Notes: generated by a model from the sequence alone, not told the origin. 64,000 nt of DNA from Sutcliffiella horikoshii DSM 8719 (GCA_001648575.1 LQXN01000055.1:62001-126000); one strand, 5' to 3'; numbered from the stretch's first letter, positions 1 through 9,451 are shown. Program-made: numbers and translations.

Positions 1-202
1 TAAAATAGAAACTATGGCTCTTCCAAAATACAATATTTCCACTCCTTTTAGTACTAAAAGACTATGAAATTCACACTTCTTCTATAATACCTATAATTCC
101 TTCCCGATGACAAGGATAAGTTGGAATTATCACTTAATTCCCTTATTTATGATAGACTATTTAATAGATAAATAACAAGAGGTACTATTTGGAGGGATTG
201 TC

Positions 203-643
203 ATGAAATTTACTGTTTACCTTGCTGGAGAAATTCATACTGACTGGAGAGAAGAGTTGAAGGACAAAGCAAAGGCGTTGGATCTCCCCTTGGAGTTTGT
301 CGGACCAATGACAGATCATGAACGGTCAGATAACATCGGAGAATTAGTAATGGGGACCCAGCCAAACTCGATTGCAAAAGATGAGGCAGCGTCGCAAGTC
401 AACAATCTGCGGACTCAGCTTCTAATGAAAAAGTCAGATGTTGTCATAGCTTTGTTTGGTGAAAAGTATAAACAGTGGAACACCGCGATGGATGCAAGTG
501 CTGCTATCAGTCTTCAAAAACCACTTATATTGATCCGCCCAGAAAGCCTTCATCATCCGTTAAAAGAGCTATCGAATAAAGCAAATATAACCGTGGAAAC
601 TGTGAATCAGGCATTAAAAGTACTTACGTACGTACTCGATTAG
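203..643 (+). CDS. ytoQ: YtoQ family protein
   Basis: A 146-residue soluble protein matching the YtoQ family, whose fold resembles nucleoside 2-deoxyribosyltransferases; no reaction is established. The N-terminal YLAGEIH strand (residues 6-12) and the segment WNTAMDASAAI followed by a hydrophobic strand (about 92-112) are the recognisable parts. The ATG has a strong GGAGGG Shine-Dalgarno at 191-196, 6 bases upstream. The 202 bases before it hold no gene and are AT-rich promoter-type DNA. The gene is convergent with the DUF84 gene and ends directly at a hairpin terminator. Family assignment is fairly sure; function is unknown. Confidence 0.85.
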   Translation: MKFTVYLAGEIHTDWREELKDKAKALDLPLEFVGPMTDHERSDNIGELVMGTQPNSIAKDEAASQVNNLRTQLLMKKSDVVIALFGEKYKQWNTAMDASAAISLQKPLILIRPESLHHPLKELSNKANITVETVNQALKVLTYVLD

Positions 644-665
644 AAGCAGGCAATCAACCCTGCTT
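644..665 (+). terminator. hairpin after ytoQ (left copy of a duplicated terminator)
   Basis: GCAGG and CCTGC arms around an 8-base loop, starting immediately after the ytoQ stop codon. The same 20 bases recur at 887-906, on the other side of the repeat element. This copy lacks a long T run, so it may terminate poorly. Confidence 0.5.
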
Positions 666-670
666 CAGAC

Positions 671-879
671 TGTTGACAAAGCCCTAAATATTTTTAAATT
701 TGCATCCTGCTGTTGATCTTCGTTCCAGGCGCTTCGCTTTTCACGGGCGGTCCGGAAGCCTCCTCGGGCTTACGCCCTGCGGGGTCTTCCCTGTCCCTTC
801 CTCCCGCAGAAGTCTGCGCGCCTTCCACTACGATCAACACAGGTATTGCATATCTCAAAGAAAAAATACTTTGTCTACA
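671..879 (-). repeat. GC-rich structured intergenic repeat, copy 1
   Basis: About 209 bp bounded by imperfect inverted ends (TGTTGACAAAG at 671-681 and CTTTGTCTACA at 869-879). The interior is GC-rich and strongly folded, for example GGAAG/CTTCC and GGGC-ttac-GCCC arms around 750-795. A homologous copy lies at 48747-48995 in the opposite orientation. It resembles widespread non-coding interspersed repeats of Bacillaceae. Short reading frames inside it are not conserved between the two copies, so I call no gene here. Confidence 0.75.
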
Positions 880-884
880 CACTG

Positions 885-908
885 GAGCAGGCAATCAACC
901 CTGCTTTT
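885..908 (-). terminator. terminator of the DUF84 gene, overlapping its stop
   Basis: Same GCAGG/CCTGC hairpin as at 644-665. The DUF84 stop codon (895-897) lies within the loop. On the plus strand the hairpin is followed by TTTTTT, so it is best formed as a terminator for plus-strand transcription, although it closes the minus-strand gene. Confidence 0.5.
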
Positions 909-1434
909 TTCTATCATATTTCCATTGCCCTATAAGCAATTGACATACATGCTCAAACATTTGGAGTCTTGTAACTGCCCCATCGGAAAATATCCCTACC
1001 GCCCCTTCATGTTTACGGATATCCTTACGCTGGCAATATAGATCCATTAAATCTCCAAGTTCTTTTCCAGCAAGTAGTTCTTCTCTAAAGGCTGCTGGAA
1101 GAGGAATTCGTGCCCCACCTGCAATATATTCCTTGCCATCTTTCGCTACAAGCGCCCCCCAGTTACATATCATAACAGGAAATGATGTGGTGTTATCCAA
1201 GACCACTCCTCCTTCAAGGCCAATCGCAAACTCCGCATTCCCACTTTTATCTAAAGCTTCCCTTGCACGTTGTAATGCACCTTCAATGGTTTCTTCATCT
1301 GTTAATGGCTGATTGCGTACACCTGAATCTACATCTATTGAAACTGTGTCACTGCCCTTGAGTCCAAGTCCCTCCAACGCTTGTTGTACCGCCATATATT
1401 TTGCAGGGTTTCTTGACCCGATCATCACTTTCAT
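895..1434 (-). CDS. DUF84 / YjjX-type inosine-xanthosine triphosphatase
   Basis: A 179-residue member of the DUF84 family, whose E. coli relative YjjX hydrolyses ITP and XTP to keep damaged purines out of nucleic acids. Visible features are the N-terminal GSRNPAKYMAV loop, the AIGLEGGV strand and HEGAVGIFSDG towards the C-terminus, in the usual order and length. An in-frame GTG seven codons upstream is possible, but the GAGGCGGG Shine-Dalgarno sits 6 bases before the ATG at 1434, so I start there. The last codons run into the hairpin duplicated around the neighbouring repeat. Substrate is inferred from the family. Confidence 0.85.
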   Translation of the reverse strand: MKVMIGSRNPAKYMAVQQALEGLGLKGSDTVSIDVDSGVRNQPLTDEETIEGALQRAREALDKSGNAEFAIGLEGGVVLDNTTSFPVMICNWGALVAKDGKEYIAGGARIPLPAAFREELLAGKELGDLMDLYCQRKDIRKHEGAVGIFSDGAVTRLQMFEHVCQLLIGQWKYDRKKQG

Positions 1435-1521
1435 CACAATCCCGCCTCTCACTTAAAATTTATCAAAAAGAAAACGATGGGGTACCCCCACCGCTTCCCG
1501 ATTTATTGTATAGCATTCTGA

Positions 1522-2601
1522 TTAGCGACTTCTGATGGAGTCAACTGTGGACTGATCCGTGGATTTAACAAGCTTCACAATCAGTTCTCTTGCTGCTGCA
1601 TAGTCATCCACATGAACTATGGAAGCATGTGTATGAATATAACGGGAACAAATCCCCACTACAGCAGAGGGTACACCCTCATTAGAAGTATGAACGCGGC
1701 CTGCATCCGTTCCTCCCTGGGAGATGAAATACTGATATGGAATACTGTTGGATTCAGCGGTATCCAATACAAAATCCCTCATCCCTGTATGTGTAATCAT
1801 AGAACGATCGTAAATTCTCAGTAATGCCCCTTTACCAAGATGACCGAATTCCTTCTTATCTCCTGTCATATCATTTGCAGGAGATGCATCTAGGGCAAAG
1901 AAGATATCAGGTTTAATCATATTCGCCGCAGTCTGTGCTCCACGCAAACCTACCTCTTCCTGGACCGTAGCTCCAGAATACAATACGTTCGGAAGCGCCT
2001 CTCCTTGAAGGTCCTTCATCAACTCTACAGCCAGTCCACAACCATAGCGGTTATCCCAAGCTTTAGCAAGGATTTTCTTTTCATTGGCCATAGGGGTGAA
2101 TGGACAGACAGGGACGATCTGCTGACCAGGTTTGATGCCGATTTTCAACGCATCCTCTTTATCATCTGCACCAATGTCAATTAACATATTCTTAATATCC
2201 ATTGGCTTTGCACGTCTCGCTTCATCTAAAAGATGAGGAGGGATTGACCCGATAACCCCAATAACAGGGCCATTATCTGTCATCACCTGAACACGTTGAG
2301 CTAAGAGGACCTGACTCCACCAGCCACCAAGTGTCTGGAATCTGATCATCCCGTTTTCTGTGATGGACGTCACCATGAACCCGACTTCGTCCATATGTCC
2401 TGCCACCATGACGGTTGGACCTGTTTCGTCTCCTCTTTTCACACCAAAGATCCCGCCAAGGCGGTCTTGTACCACTTCATCCGAGTATTTCTCCAATTCA
2501 CTGCGCATAAAACGGCGGACATCATGCTCAAATCCCGGAGCTCCCTGCAGTTCCGTTAACGTTTTGAATAATGTTAAAGTTTCCTGATTCAAAAAAGCCA
2601 T
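1522..2601 (-). CDS. ytoP: M42 family metallopeptidase YtoP
   Basis: A cytosolic dinuclear-metal aminopeptidase of family M42 (glutamyl-aminopeptidase/cellulase-M type). In the 359-residue reading the metal ligands can be followed: H69 and D71 in AGHMDEVG, D183 in KAWDNRYG, catalytic E215/E216 in ATVQEEVG, D238 in ALDAS and H323 in RYIHTHA. Length is normal for the family. The start is ambiguous: AGGAG directly abuts the ATG at 2601 with no spacer, whereas a TTG at 2592 lies 9 bases from it and would give MNQETL. The ATG is kept because the family usually has these residues. Confidence 0.92.
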   Translation of the reverse strand: MAFLNQETLTLFKTLTELQGAPGFEHDVRRFMRSELEKYSDEVVQDRLGGIFGVKRGDETGPTVMVAGHMDEVGFMVTSITENGMIRFQTLGGWWSQVLLAQRVQVMTDNGPVIGVIGSIPPHLLDEARRAKPMDIKNMLIDIGADDKEDALKIGIKPGQQIVPVCPFTPMANEKKILAKAWDNRYGCGLAVELMKDLQGEALPNVLYSGATVQEEVGLRGAQTAANMIKPDIFFALDASPANDMTGDKKEFGHLGKGALLRIYDRSMITHTGMRDFVLDTAESNSIPYQYFISQGGTDAGRVHTSNEGVPSAVVGICSRYIHTHASIVHVDDYAAARELIVKLVKSTDQSTVDSIRSR

Positions 2602-2719
2602 CTCCTTTTTAGAAAGCTATTATGTATGGTTATGTATATACTTCGTTAGATTATCGAAATATTATAATTATATTGTATCGAACTTTCTCGCTTGTTTCCA
2701 GCTTTAAAATGACATTTAT

Positions 2720-2749
2720 TTGTTTAACAAGTTATACTATTAGTATAAT
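2720..2749 (+). promoter_or_regulatory. candidate sigma-A promoter overlapped by a 17-bp palindrome, upstream of ytzB
   Basis: TATAAT at 2744-2749 with TTGTTT at 2720-2725 (18-bp spacer). A perfect palindrome with 8-base arms (TTATACTA, one central base, TAGTATAA; 2732-2748) covers the -10 and part of the spacer, as a repressor operator would. The binding protein is unknown. Confidence 0.45.
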
Positions 2750-2840
2750 AGACGTAAACAATTCACTAACGGATCAGCTATTCACATATGTTAAGTCTAT
2801 CTCAGAAGTAGCTGTATGATGGATGAAAGGATGATAGGAT

Positions 2841-3152
2841 ATGAAATGGAAGGCCCTACTACTCGGTGCTGGCATTGGCGCAGCAGCCGCATATTTCTTC
2901 ACAGAAGCAGCTAAACAACAAACAATCAAACCGGAAAAAGCTTTAAAAATTGCCAAAGAAGCTTTCAAAAAGCGTGGCCCTGTCGACGGCTCTTGGATCC
3001 AGATGGTACCGGAAACGATTATTCGGAATGAACTTTCCTATTCCATCTACAGAGGCGGAATTTCCAGAAGGATAGAAAATGTGTTAGAGCAATATGAATT
3101 TATCGTAGACAGGAATACTGGAGTCATATTGGATGTCAATCAATTAAAATGA
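2841..3152 (+). CDS. ytzB: PepSY-domain membrane-anchored protein YtzB
   Basis: A 103-residue protein with one N-terminal hydrophobic segment (about residues 5-22, rich in Ala/Gly) and a PepSY-like domain behind it (KALKIAKEAF...; YRGGISR; FIVDRNTGVILDVNQL). PepSY domains are usually extracytoplasmic and may restrain peptidases; the function here is inferred only from the family. A weak GGATG-type ribosome site precedes the ATG. It is monocistronic, between the minus-strand ytoP and ytnP, and ends at a bidirectional terminator. Confidence 0.8.
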   Translation: MKWKALLLGAGIGAAAAYFFTEAAKQQTIKPEKALKIAKEAFKKRGPVDGSWIQMVPETIIRNELSYSIYRGGISRRIENVLEQYEFIVDRNTGVILDVNQLK

Positions 3153-3154
3153 TC

Positions 3155-3194
3155 AAAGGGCCTAGCAGAAGCCATTCTGCCAGACCCTTTTTTT
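3155..3194. terminator. bidirectional terminator between ytzB and ytnP
   Basis: Long imperfect stem (AAAGGG...GCAGAA / TTCTGC...CCCTTT) followed by a run of T on the plus strand. It overlaps the ytnP stop codon, so it serves both convergent genes. Confidence 0.8.
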
Positions 3195-4041
3195 ATTTCT
3201 CACGTTTCAATGTTTTTTCCATTTCAAAGCGTTCATTCCACTTTACTGCACGGTAAATAGCATCATGATAGAAGGTGAACCATGCATTTCGGCCAATCCC
3301 CTCTTTAATCCACTTCTCCTTGGCATGAATCGATGTCATCGGATAGTCATCATATGCCAAAACCCATAATGATGGAGAGTGCGCGTGAGTCGGCATGAGG
3401 TCTGCCATATGAATGATCACTTCATCTCCTTGTACTAACTCAACAATGGAATGACCATCACTATGGCCGCCCGTGTGTATCATTTTAACGCCGTTAATGA
3501 TGATTACCTCATCTTTGAAGGTTTGCACTTGCTCTTCAATGCCTTGCCAATTCATTTCCCAGTAAGTATTCCTTGAGCGGATATTCGGGTTTCTCATCTC
3601 GTCCCACTCCACTTCTGAAACATGGATAGTGGCGTTCGGAAACACGGATACATATTTTTCTTGATCGGAATCCCAAGTAGTCAGCCCGCATACATGGTCA
3701 AAGTGAAGATGTGTCATAATGATGGTGTCGATGTCTTTTGATGATAATCCAAGCTTTTGCAAACCTTCCTCTACCGAAGATTCTTCTGTCGCACCAAAAT
3801 TGCGTTTTTGCTTTTCGGAAAGTTTACCTTTACCAAGTCCTGCCTCGATCAGAATATTTCGGTCACCTGTCTGAATAAGGATTGGATCTGTCCTGAGTTC
3901 AATCTGATTGTTTTCATTTACAGGATATTTTTTGGACCAAAGCGCCTTTGGCACCACCCCGAACATTGCTCCTCCATCAAGATGCGTCACCCCGCCGTTT
4001 AGCCAGGTCAGTTTCCACTCCCCAAATGTCAGCGTTTTCAT
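3193..4041 (-). CDS. ytnP: metallo-beta-lactamase fold lactonase YtnP
   Basis: A 282-residue metallo-beta-lactamase-fold hydrolase. THLHFDH at residues 110-116 gives the HxHxDH zinc motif, and further ligands follow in HTGGHSDGH. The N-terminal segment [22 protein letters not shown] is diagnostic of YtnP, which in B. subtilis is reported as a quorum-quenching lactonase. A longer frame reaches 4128, but the GGGAG ribosome site (4051-4055) sits 9 bases before the ATG at 4041 and directly against the ATG at 4050. I use 4041, which gives the usual family length. Confidence 0.9.
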   Translation of the reverse strand: MKTLTFGEWKLTWLNGGVTHLDGGAMFGVVPKALWSKKYPVNENNQIELRTDPILIQTGDRNILIEAGLGKGKLSEKQKRNFGATEESSVEEGLQKLGLSSKDIDTIIMTHLHFDHVCGLTTWDSDQEKYVSVFPNATIHVSEVEWDEMRNPNIRSRNTYWEMNWQGIEEQVQTFKDEVIIINGVKMIHTGGHSDGHSIVELVQGDEVIIHMADLMPTHAHSPSLWVLAYDDYPMTSIHAKEKWIKEGIGRNAWFTFYHDAIYRAVKWNERFEMEKTLKREK

Positions 4042-4132
4042 TTTATCCATCTCCCATCTGTGTTTAAGTTTATATGGACATATTGTATCAAAAGTTGAAC
4101 ACAAATGCAGTTTCAATACCATTAACACAATA

Positions 4133-4161
4133 AAAGCACCCTTCTATGAAAAAGGGTGCTT
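4133..4161 (-). terminator. terminator of trmB
   Basis: AAGCACCCTT/AAGGGTGCTT stem just beyond the trmB stop, followed on the minus strand by TTTTATT. Confidence 0.8.
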
Positions 4162-4165
4162 CCTA

Positions 4166-4807
4166 TTATTCTGGATATTTCACTTCACTGCGATAAATCG
4201 GGAATCCTTTACTTGAGAACTTCTCTTCGTATTCGGTCATGATATTTCCTTCAAAGTCACTGTTATGAAGATCTAAGCTTACATATTTCAAAAGCAGTCC
4301 ATATTCGGAAAAGCTCATTAAACTATACTCAAAAAGTCCACGGTTATCTGTTTTAAAGTGAATCTCGCCTTGTGGGACCAATATTTCCCGATACAAGTCA
4401 ATAAACGCTTTATACGTCAACCTTCTTTTTTCATGTCGGTTTTTCGGCCATGGGTCAGAGAAGTTCAAATAGACCCTGTCCACTTCTCCCGTATTGAAAT
4501 ATTCCGCTAACTTTTGTGCATTAACATTTAAAAGCTTTACATTCGGAATATTCGCAGCCACCGCTTTTTCCAAAGCTTTCACTATTACACTTTCGAAGAG
4601 CTCTATTCCAATGTAATTAATGGATGGATTAGCTTTCGCCATTTCTGTCACAAAAGTCCCTTTTCCAGTTCCAACTTCAATATGGATCGGGTTGTTGTTG
4701 CCAAAAATTTCAGCCCATCTTCCTCTATGGTTTTCAGGATCTGGAATACAATAATACGCATTTTCCGCGATAAATTCTGTTGCCCATGGTTTATTTCTGA
4801 ATCTCAT
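4166..4807 (-). CDS. trmB: tRNA (guanine-N7-)-methyltransferase TrmB
   Basis: Methylates N7 of G46 in tRNA using SAM. The 213-residue protein shows the SAM-binding motif [10 protein letters not shown] (residues 41-50) and the family hallmark [14 protein letters not shown] (117-130). Length is typical. A GAGGTGA ribosome site lies 9 bases before the ATG. It is divergent from ytzH and ends at its own terminator. Neighbour order (ytnP-trmB-ytzH-ytmP) is the conserved Bacillus arrangement. Confidence 0.95.
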   Translation of the reverse strand: MRFRNKPWATEFIAENAYYCIPDPENHRGRWAEIFGNNNPIHIEVGTGKGTFVTEMAKANPSINYIGIELFESVIVKALEKAVAANIPNVKLLNVNAQKLAEYFNTGEVDRVYLNFSDPWPKNRHEKRRLTYKAFIDLYREILVPQGEIHFKTDNRGLFEYSLMSFSEYGLLLKYVSLDLHNSDFEGNIMTEYEEKFSSKGFPIYRSEVKYPE

Positions 4808-4954
4808 GTCGTTAAGTCACCTCGTTGTTCTTGTAATTAGATTGCGCCTCTAGCACAGAAAAAAACCGATCTCGATGGACCGATTCTTTTGTCGTGTATA
4901 AGAATGATAAAAAAACAAAGGCTAGTACATATATAAGATAAAGGAGTGCTGAAA

Positions 4955-5233
4955 ATGCCGTTAAATTATCATGATCAAATACATCTTCTAAAGGATATTT
5001 TGGCGGATCATCAGATTGATTGCTGCGGCTCTGTTGCTGAATATGAGCAACTCGAACGTGTCATCAAATCGCTTATGGTCAATAATGAAATCGATCAGAA
5101 CGTAAAAGGTATCCTTCAGGATATCTATAGCTATAGTCAAGCTGGCATCAATTCGGCCAATGATCATGATCATAACCAACTTCATCAATCGAAATTCACC
5201 GGTTGGATTGAAAGCATTGACCAATACTCTTAA
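4955..5233 (+). CDS. ytzH: YtzH-like small protein
   Basis: A 92-residue acidic, histidine-rich soluble protein of unknown function, matching YtzH (MPLNYHDQIHLLKDIL N-terminus, central CCGS, DHDHNQLHQ near the end). AAGGAG at 4941-4946 is 8 bases from the ATG at 4955; an upstream GTG overlaps the ribosome site and is unlikely. Its TAA stop overlaps the stop of the convergent ytmP. Confidence 0.8.
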   Translation: MPLNYHDQIHLLKDILADHQIDCCGSVAEYEQLERVIKSLMVNNEIDQNVKGILQDIYSYSQAGINSANDHDHNQLHQSKFTGWIESIDQYS

Positions 5234-6012
5234 TTGATTGGCAGTAGTCTTTCCAAATAGTTCAGCCAATTTTGCTTTTCTTTTTCAATATCTTTATGAT
5301 GATACCATTGAACAGATAGGATTGTCTGTGCTATCACATACCAATGCATACGATGGCGCAGATCGTCTGTCAATGGAATCCCATAAGTGGACAGCCACTC
5401 TTCCCAATCCTGTTCAGGAATGTACCAGTATAATAACATGCATAAATCGATAGCCGGATCTGCAATTACAGCTCCGTCCCAGTCTATTAAGAATAACTCC
5501 TGATTATCGGAAAGAAGCCAATTGTTATGGTTCAAATCACAATGGCAAACAACCTTATCCTTAAAAAGGACATTTTGAACTTCCTTCGTAAGGAAATCCA
5601 ATGATTTTTGAATCAGATCCAAAGATAGAAGCTCAAATGCCATCCCATTTTTGATATCCTCCAGAATTGTCGAAGGCTCTACAGGCTCTTTCCCTAACCT
5701 GGTAAGCATATCGAGCAGCTCTTTTGAGTGGTGGATTTTGTGTAGGAGCTGAGCCACTGTTTCCATATTCATATCATTGGGCTTTAGTTCCCGGGCACTT
5801 ATCCAGTGCTGGGCAGTGATTACATCCCCATTTTCCAGCCGCTTTGTCCAAACAAGCTTCGGCACGATGCCTTCCGCTGAAAGAACTGCCAAAAATGGCG
5901 ATGAATTTCTTTTCAAGAAAAGCTTTTTGCCTTCATTCTGAGCAAAGTAAGCGTCTCCCGTCAAACCACCTGCAGGACTAATTTTCCACTCATCACCTAA
6001 TAAATGTTCCAA
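5230..6012 (-). CDS. ytmP: APH-family phosphotransferase YtmP
   Basis: A small-molecule kinase of the aminoglycoside phosphotransferase/choline kinase superfamily. The catalytic loop is CHCDLNHNNWLL and the metal-binding motif is LIDWDGA, in the expected C-terminal half; a nucleotide-binding N-lobe precedes (FLKRNSSPF). Substrate unknown. The frame extends to a GTG at 6036 without a ribosome site; AAGGTGA lies 5 bases before a TTG at 6012, giving MEHLLGDEW, so I prefer that start. The C-terminal codons overlap ytzH by 4 bp, tail to tail. Confidence 0.85.
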   Translation of the reverse strand: MEHLLGDEWKISPAGGLTGDAYFAQNEGKKLFLKRNSSPFLAVLSAEGIVPKLVWTKRLENGDVITAQHWISARELKPNDMNMETVAQLLHKIHHSKELLDMLTRLGKEPVEPSTILEDIKNGMAFELLSLDLIQKSLDFLTKEVQNVLFKDKVVCHCDLNHNNWLLSDNQELFLIDWDGAVIADPAIDLCMLLYWYIPEQDWEEWLSTYGIPLTDDLRHRMHWYVIAQTILSVQWYHHKDIEKEKQNWLNYLERLLPIN

Positions 6013-6113
6013 CCATTTCACCTTCAATTTCAACACAACTTTTCATTATCGAATATTAGAAAAGCGCAAGCGCTAAATAGAAATTCATTTTACATAAGTT
6101 CTCATCTTTTAAG

Positions 6114-6148
6114 CAAAAAAAAGCTATTGAAGAAGTTCACAATAGCTA
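6114..6148 (-). terminator. terminator of amyX
   Basis: AGCTATTG/CAATAGCT stem with a long A run on the plus strand (T run on the minus strand), 50 bases beyond the pullulanase stop. Confidence 0.8.
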
Positions 6149-6200
6149 TCTTTTAAATTTTATCTTTATTTCCCGATTAAATCAAGTCTTTGTGAAACAA

Positions 6201-8351
6201 TTAATATTGAGCAAGTACTAAGGTACTGATAGGTGCAATTAGTATTTCTCCATTTACTTTCCGTATCGGTGTTTCACCTGCAACGCTTTCATCTACCAGT
6301 ACCTCCCAATCCCCATCCATCGGCAACTCTATCTTCTCAGGAAGGAGCCCATTATGAAAGATGACAAGAAGATGATTCCATTTTCCGTACTTATTAACAT
6401 CATTCAGATGGTACATGAGAAGATGCCCTTTTTCTATCGGGAACTTGACGTGCTGCTGTATTTCTACGGTAGTCGGAAGCCGGAATGCTTTATGGGACTT
6501 TCTTAATTTAATCAGTCCACTTATATATCTCACACTCTCCAAATGTTGCTCTTTCCTTTGCCAATCTAGATTATTGACGGTATCCGGTGATTTATAACTA
6601 TTTTCTTCCCCGCCCTTGGTTCGGTAAAACTCTTGTCCCGCATGTAGGAATGGGATCCCTTGGGCCAGTAAAATGATTGAGGTCGCAAGCAGATGCCGTT
6701 TCATTCTTATTTTTTCATCCTCATGACTGTTACAGACCGAAATCTTATCCCACATCGTGTGATTATCATGAGATTCTATATAGTTGATGGACTGGACAGG
6801 CTCAAGGAACAGACCCTTAATATGCGGTTCTGTTTGGACACTCCCTGAAAGCGATTGTTTTAATAGTTGGGTCTTATGAGTATTTCCAAGTGCGAATCCG
6901 CGGTCAAATAGATTGAACGTACTTCCTTTGACAGAGTCCCTGACCATATCATTGAAAAACGCTATTTCCGGCATTCTTTTGGCATTGATGATCATTGCTT
7001 TTTGGTCTGCCGGAAGAGGGGTATTGAGTTCCCAGCCTTCCCCAAGTAGAATGGCGTCTGGCTTTATGATGGATATTGCTTCTTTGATAGCATTCATCGT
7101 TTGGACATCCAAGATCCCCATCAAATCAAAGCGGAAGCCGTCTACATCGTATTCTTCCAACCAGAATTTAATGGAATCCAAAATATATTTACGCACCATT
7201 TTTCTCTCTGATGCAATATCATTTCCGACTCCGGTCCCATTTGACGGCATTCCGTGTTGATCATGCCTGAAAAAATATCCTGGCACTATCTTTTCGAATG
7301 AAGAATCCTCCCTGATATATACATGATTATATACAACATCCATGATCACTCTTAAATCTTTTTGATGAAAGGAGTTTATCATAGCTTTAAGCTCTACTAT
7401 CCTGGAATAGGGATCAGTTGGATCAAGGGCGTAGCTTCCTTCAGGTACGTTGAATAACAAGGGGTTATATCCCCAGTTATATGATTTATCAGGTTCTGCC
7501 TCATCCACGCCTCCATAATCATTTATCGGCAGAAGTTCTATATGAGTCACACCTAGGTTTTTCAGGTACATCATTCCTGTTTCCCCAGCTTCAAGACTTG
7601 GAGCCGGTTCCTCCGAAAAGGCTGCATACTTGCCTTTTTGTGTTATGCCGCTCATGGGATGTGAAGAAAAATCTCGAATATGCAACTCGTATATGATGGC
7701 ATCTGTCGCTTCATTAAAAGGAAGGAGCGGTATTTTCGGTGTCATGATCCGGTCTTTATCAATAACAACTGCGGCTCCACTATTGATACCAGAAGCGATG
7801 GCATAAGGATCGACAGCTTCTCTCCAAACCAGGTTCACACAGATGAGATACGTGTATTGAAAGCCCTCCAAATCCCCCTGTACGGTGATTCTCCAAATTC
7901 CTTTTTCTTCTCTGATCAAACTATAATGGATATCCTCTTCACTTTGAGGAGCTCTAAATTTTATTTTGACAGCAGAAGCAGTCGGTGCCCATAGTGTAAA
8001 AGCAGTTTCCCCTTTGTGATAAGTAGCACCAAGGTCATTTCCCTCATAATAAAAAGTTTCATCAAACGAATCTGTCCGGATAACAGCGCCGATCTGAAGA
8101 TCTGTTTTCCGTCCATGTTCATCCACTATCATGTATTTAGAGCCTATATTTATGTCGGGAGTCGTTTTACAAATGTATTTGACCATTTGGGGCAACGTCA
8201 CTTTCTCAATGACTTCTAATGAATAGGTGCTTTCTTCAAAAAGGAGGGTAAAGGTAGCTGATTCTCCATGAAAACTTTCCATTGGTAAGAGGATGGTTAT
8301 TTTATCCATATCATCTAAATATGCTTCAAATTCTCTTTTGATGAAAATCAT
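6201..8351 (-). CDS. amyX: type I pullulanase
   Basis: A GH13 debranching enzyme cutting alpha-1,6 links in pullulan and branched glucans; no signal peptide, so probably intracellular. In the 716-residue protein an N-terminal beta domain and a CBM48-like domain (about 100-190) precede the catalytic barrel. YNWGYNP (291-297) is the type I pullulanase signature. VVYNHVY, GFRFDLMG (nucleophile D409), LLGEGWE (acid E438) and ESHDNH (D529) are the GH13 motifs. A longer frame begins at 8387, but GGGAGGG lies 7-8 bases before the ATG at 8351, which also gives the homologous N-terminus (MIFIKREFEAYLDD). Confidence 0.95.
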   Translation of the reverse strand: MIFIKREFEAYLDDMDKITILLPMESFHGESATFTLLFEESTYSLEVIEKVTLPQMVKYICKTTPDINIGSKYMIVDEHGRKTDLQIGAVIRTDSFDETFYYEGNDLGATYHKGETAFTLWAPTASAVKIKFRAPQSEEDIHYSLIREEKGIWRITVQGDLEGFQYTYLICVNLVWREAVDPYAIASGINSGAAVVIDKDRIMTPKIPLLPFNEATDAIIYELHIRDFSSHPMSGITQKGKYAAFSEEPAPSLEAGETGMMYLKNLGVTHIELLPINDYGGVDEAEPDKSYNWGYNPLLFNVPEGSYALDPTDPYSRIVELKAMINSFHQKDLRVIMDVVYNHVYIREDSSFEKIVPGYFFRHDQHGMPSNGTGVGNDIASERKMVRKYILDSIKFWLEEYDVDGFRFDLMGILDVQTMNAIKEAISIIKPDAILLGEGWELNTPLPADQKAMIINAKRMPEIAFFNDMVRDSVKGSTFNLFDRGFALGNTHKTQLLKQSLSGSVQTEPHIKGLFLEPVQSINYIESHDNHTMWDKISVCNSHEDEKIRMKRHLLATSIILLAQGIPFLHAGQEFYRTKGGEENSYKSPDTVNNLDWQRKEQHLESVRYISGLIKLRKSHKAFRLPTTVEIQQHVKFPIEKGHLLMYHLNDVNKYGKWNHLLVIFHNGLLPEKIELPMDGDWEVLVDESVAGETPIRKVNGEILIAPISTLVLAQY

Positions 8352-8471
8352 GCGTTTCCCTCCCTGATCTACAAATAAGGCTCCCATGCATCTCTGCCCA
8401 TTCTATATTCTATTCTTTGCATAGCTTCTGCTTGACAGATTTTCTAACAATCTCACATTATCGCTTCTACA

Positions 8472-9416
8472 TTATTGCCATTCCGGCCTGTCAATATAAG
8501 TAGATTGGCAATGGGAAAGAAGCGCTCCAGCTGCTTTAAGCTGACTGTGTTTAAGCGGCAATTTGTTTTCCCTCATCTTCTCAAACCACTTTTCATATGA
8601 ACGTTTATCAATAACCTTAACATCAGTCGGACCATCAAAAATATCAATATACCCTTTAGGATGCAGCAGTAATTTTGTCACCGGGAGGCTTATATCGTAT
8701 TGAGGCAGAATGTTCTTGATGATGACCCCCATCCTGTTCAAGCTGATGGTTGGATTCACTATCTTTCTTTCCTTTTCTTTTTCACGGATGGACCAGAAGC
8801 GTTCATTATTACCCAAGATCACACTTTCATCTTGTTCATCCATATAATGGACGGCAAAAATTTCGTTTGGGGTAATGATGATGATTTCCAATTCAACCGG
8901 GGCCTGCTTGACTAGGAATATCGGCTTGTACATAACAAAAAACGTGTCGGGAAAGCGTTGTAAGAAGAATTTCAATAAAGGCTCACGTCTATAATTCTTT
9001 TGAAGATATGACATCTCCCTGATTGTGGAACTCGCCCACTTTAATTGGAGAGGGAGAATGGAGTCCAGGAACTGTTGCTTCCTTTCTTCTGGTGTTTTAT
9101 TGCCACTAACTGTCGGGGGTTCCCAATCCTCATCCATTTCAGCAGCAAGTGCATTCACCTTTCCAACAAAAAGATTTTCTTCTTCCTCTTCCCTTTTCCT
9201 GAACGGCTTGAATATGGAGGACAGCATACTTTCCTTTTCAGCCTTTACCTCCTCATCCGGTTCTTTGGCAGGCAATGAAAAATCCTCTGGGTTTCTAAGC
9301 ATCTCCTCAAACGTTTTCCATTTCTGTTTTTTTAATCGTATATATTGATTGGGATAGCGGTAGATATCTGCTTCATATCGTGTAATATAATCACGTAATT
9401 TAATTAATTGGGCCAA
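8472..9416 (-). CDS. uncharacterised protein, probably YtlQ-like
   Basis: A 314-residue soluble protein. Residues 1-120 are charged, with stretches of K/E; the C-terminal two thirds (from about 125) alternate strands and helices (FFVMYKPIFLV, ELEIIIITPNEIFAVHYM) reminiscent of nuclease-related NERD-type folds, but I see no clear catalytic motif. It starts at a TTG with GAGTGA about 7 bases upstream. Its place between amyX and the ytlP homologue suggests YtlQ of B. subtilis. Function not assigned. Confidence 0.7.
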   Translation of the reverse strand: MAQLIKLRDYITRYEADIYRYPNQYIRLKKQKWKTFEEMLRNPEDFSLPAKEPDEEVKAEKESMLSSIFKPFRKREEEEENLFVGKVNALAAEMDEDWEPPTVSGNKTPEERKQQFLDSILPLQLKWASSTIREMSYLQKNYRREPLLKFFLQRFPDTFFVMYKPIFLVKQAPVELEIIIITPNEIFAVHYMDEQDESVILGNNERFWSIREKEKERKIVNPTISLNRMGVIIKNILPQYDISLPVTKLLLHPKGYIDIFDGPTDVKVIDKRSYEKWFEKMRENKLPLKHSQLKAAGALLSHCQSTYIDRPEWQ

Positions 9417-9451
9417 GTAAGGTCACTCTTTTCTATAAGCTCTTTTTTCAA

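Noticed and set aside
61-202. Promoter of ytoQ
   Set aside because: TATAAT at 83-88 and TTGGAA at 121-126 exist but lack matching partner elements at normal spacing.
694-943. Short frames inside the structured repeat
   Set aside because: They are not conserved in the second copy at 48747-48995 and have no ribosome sites.
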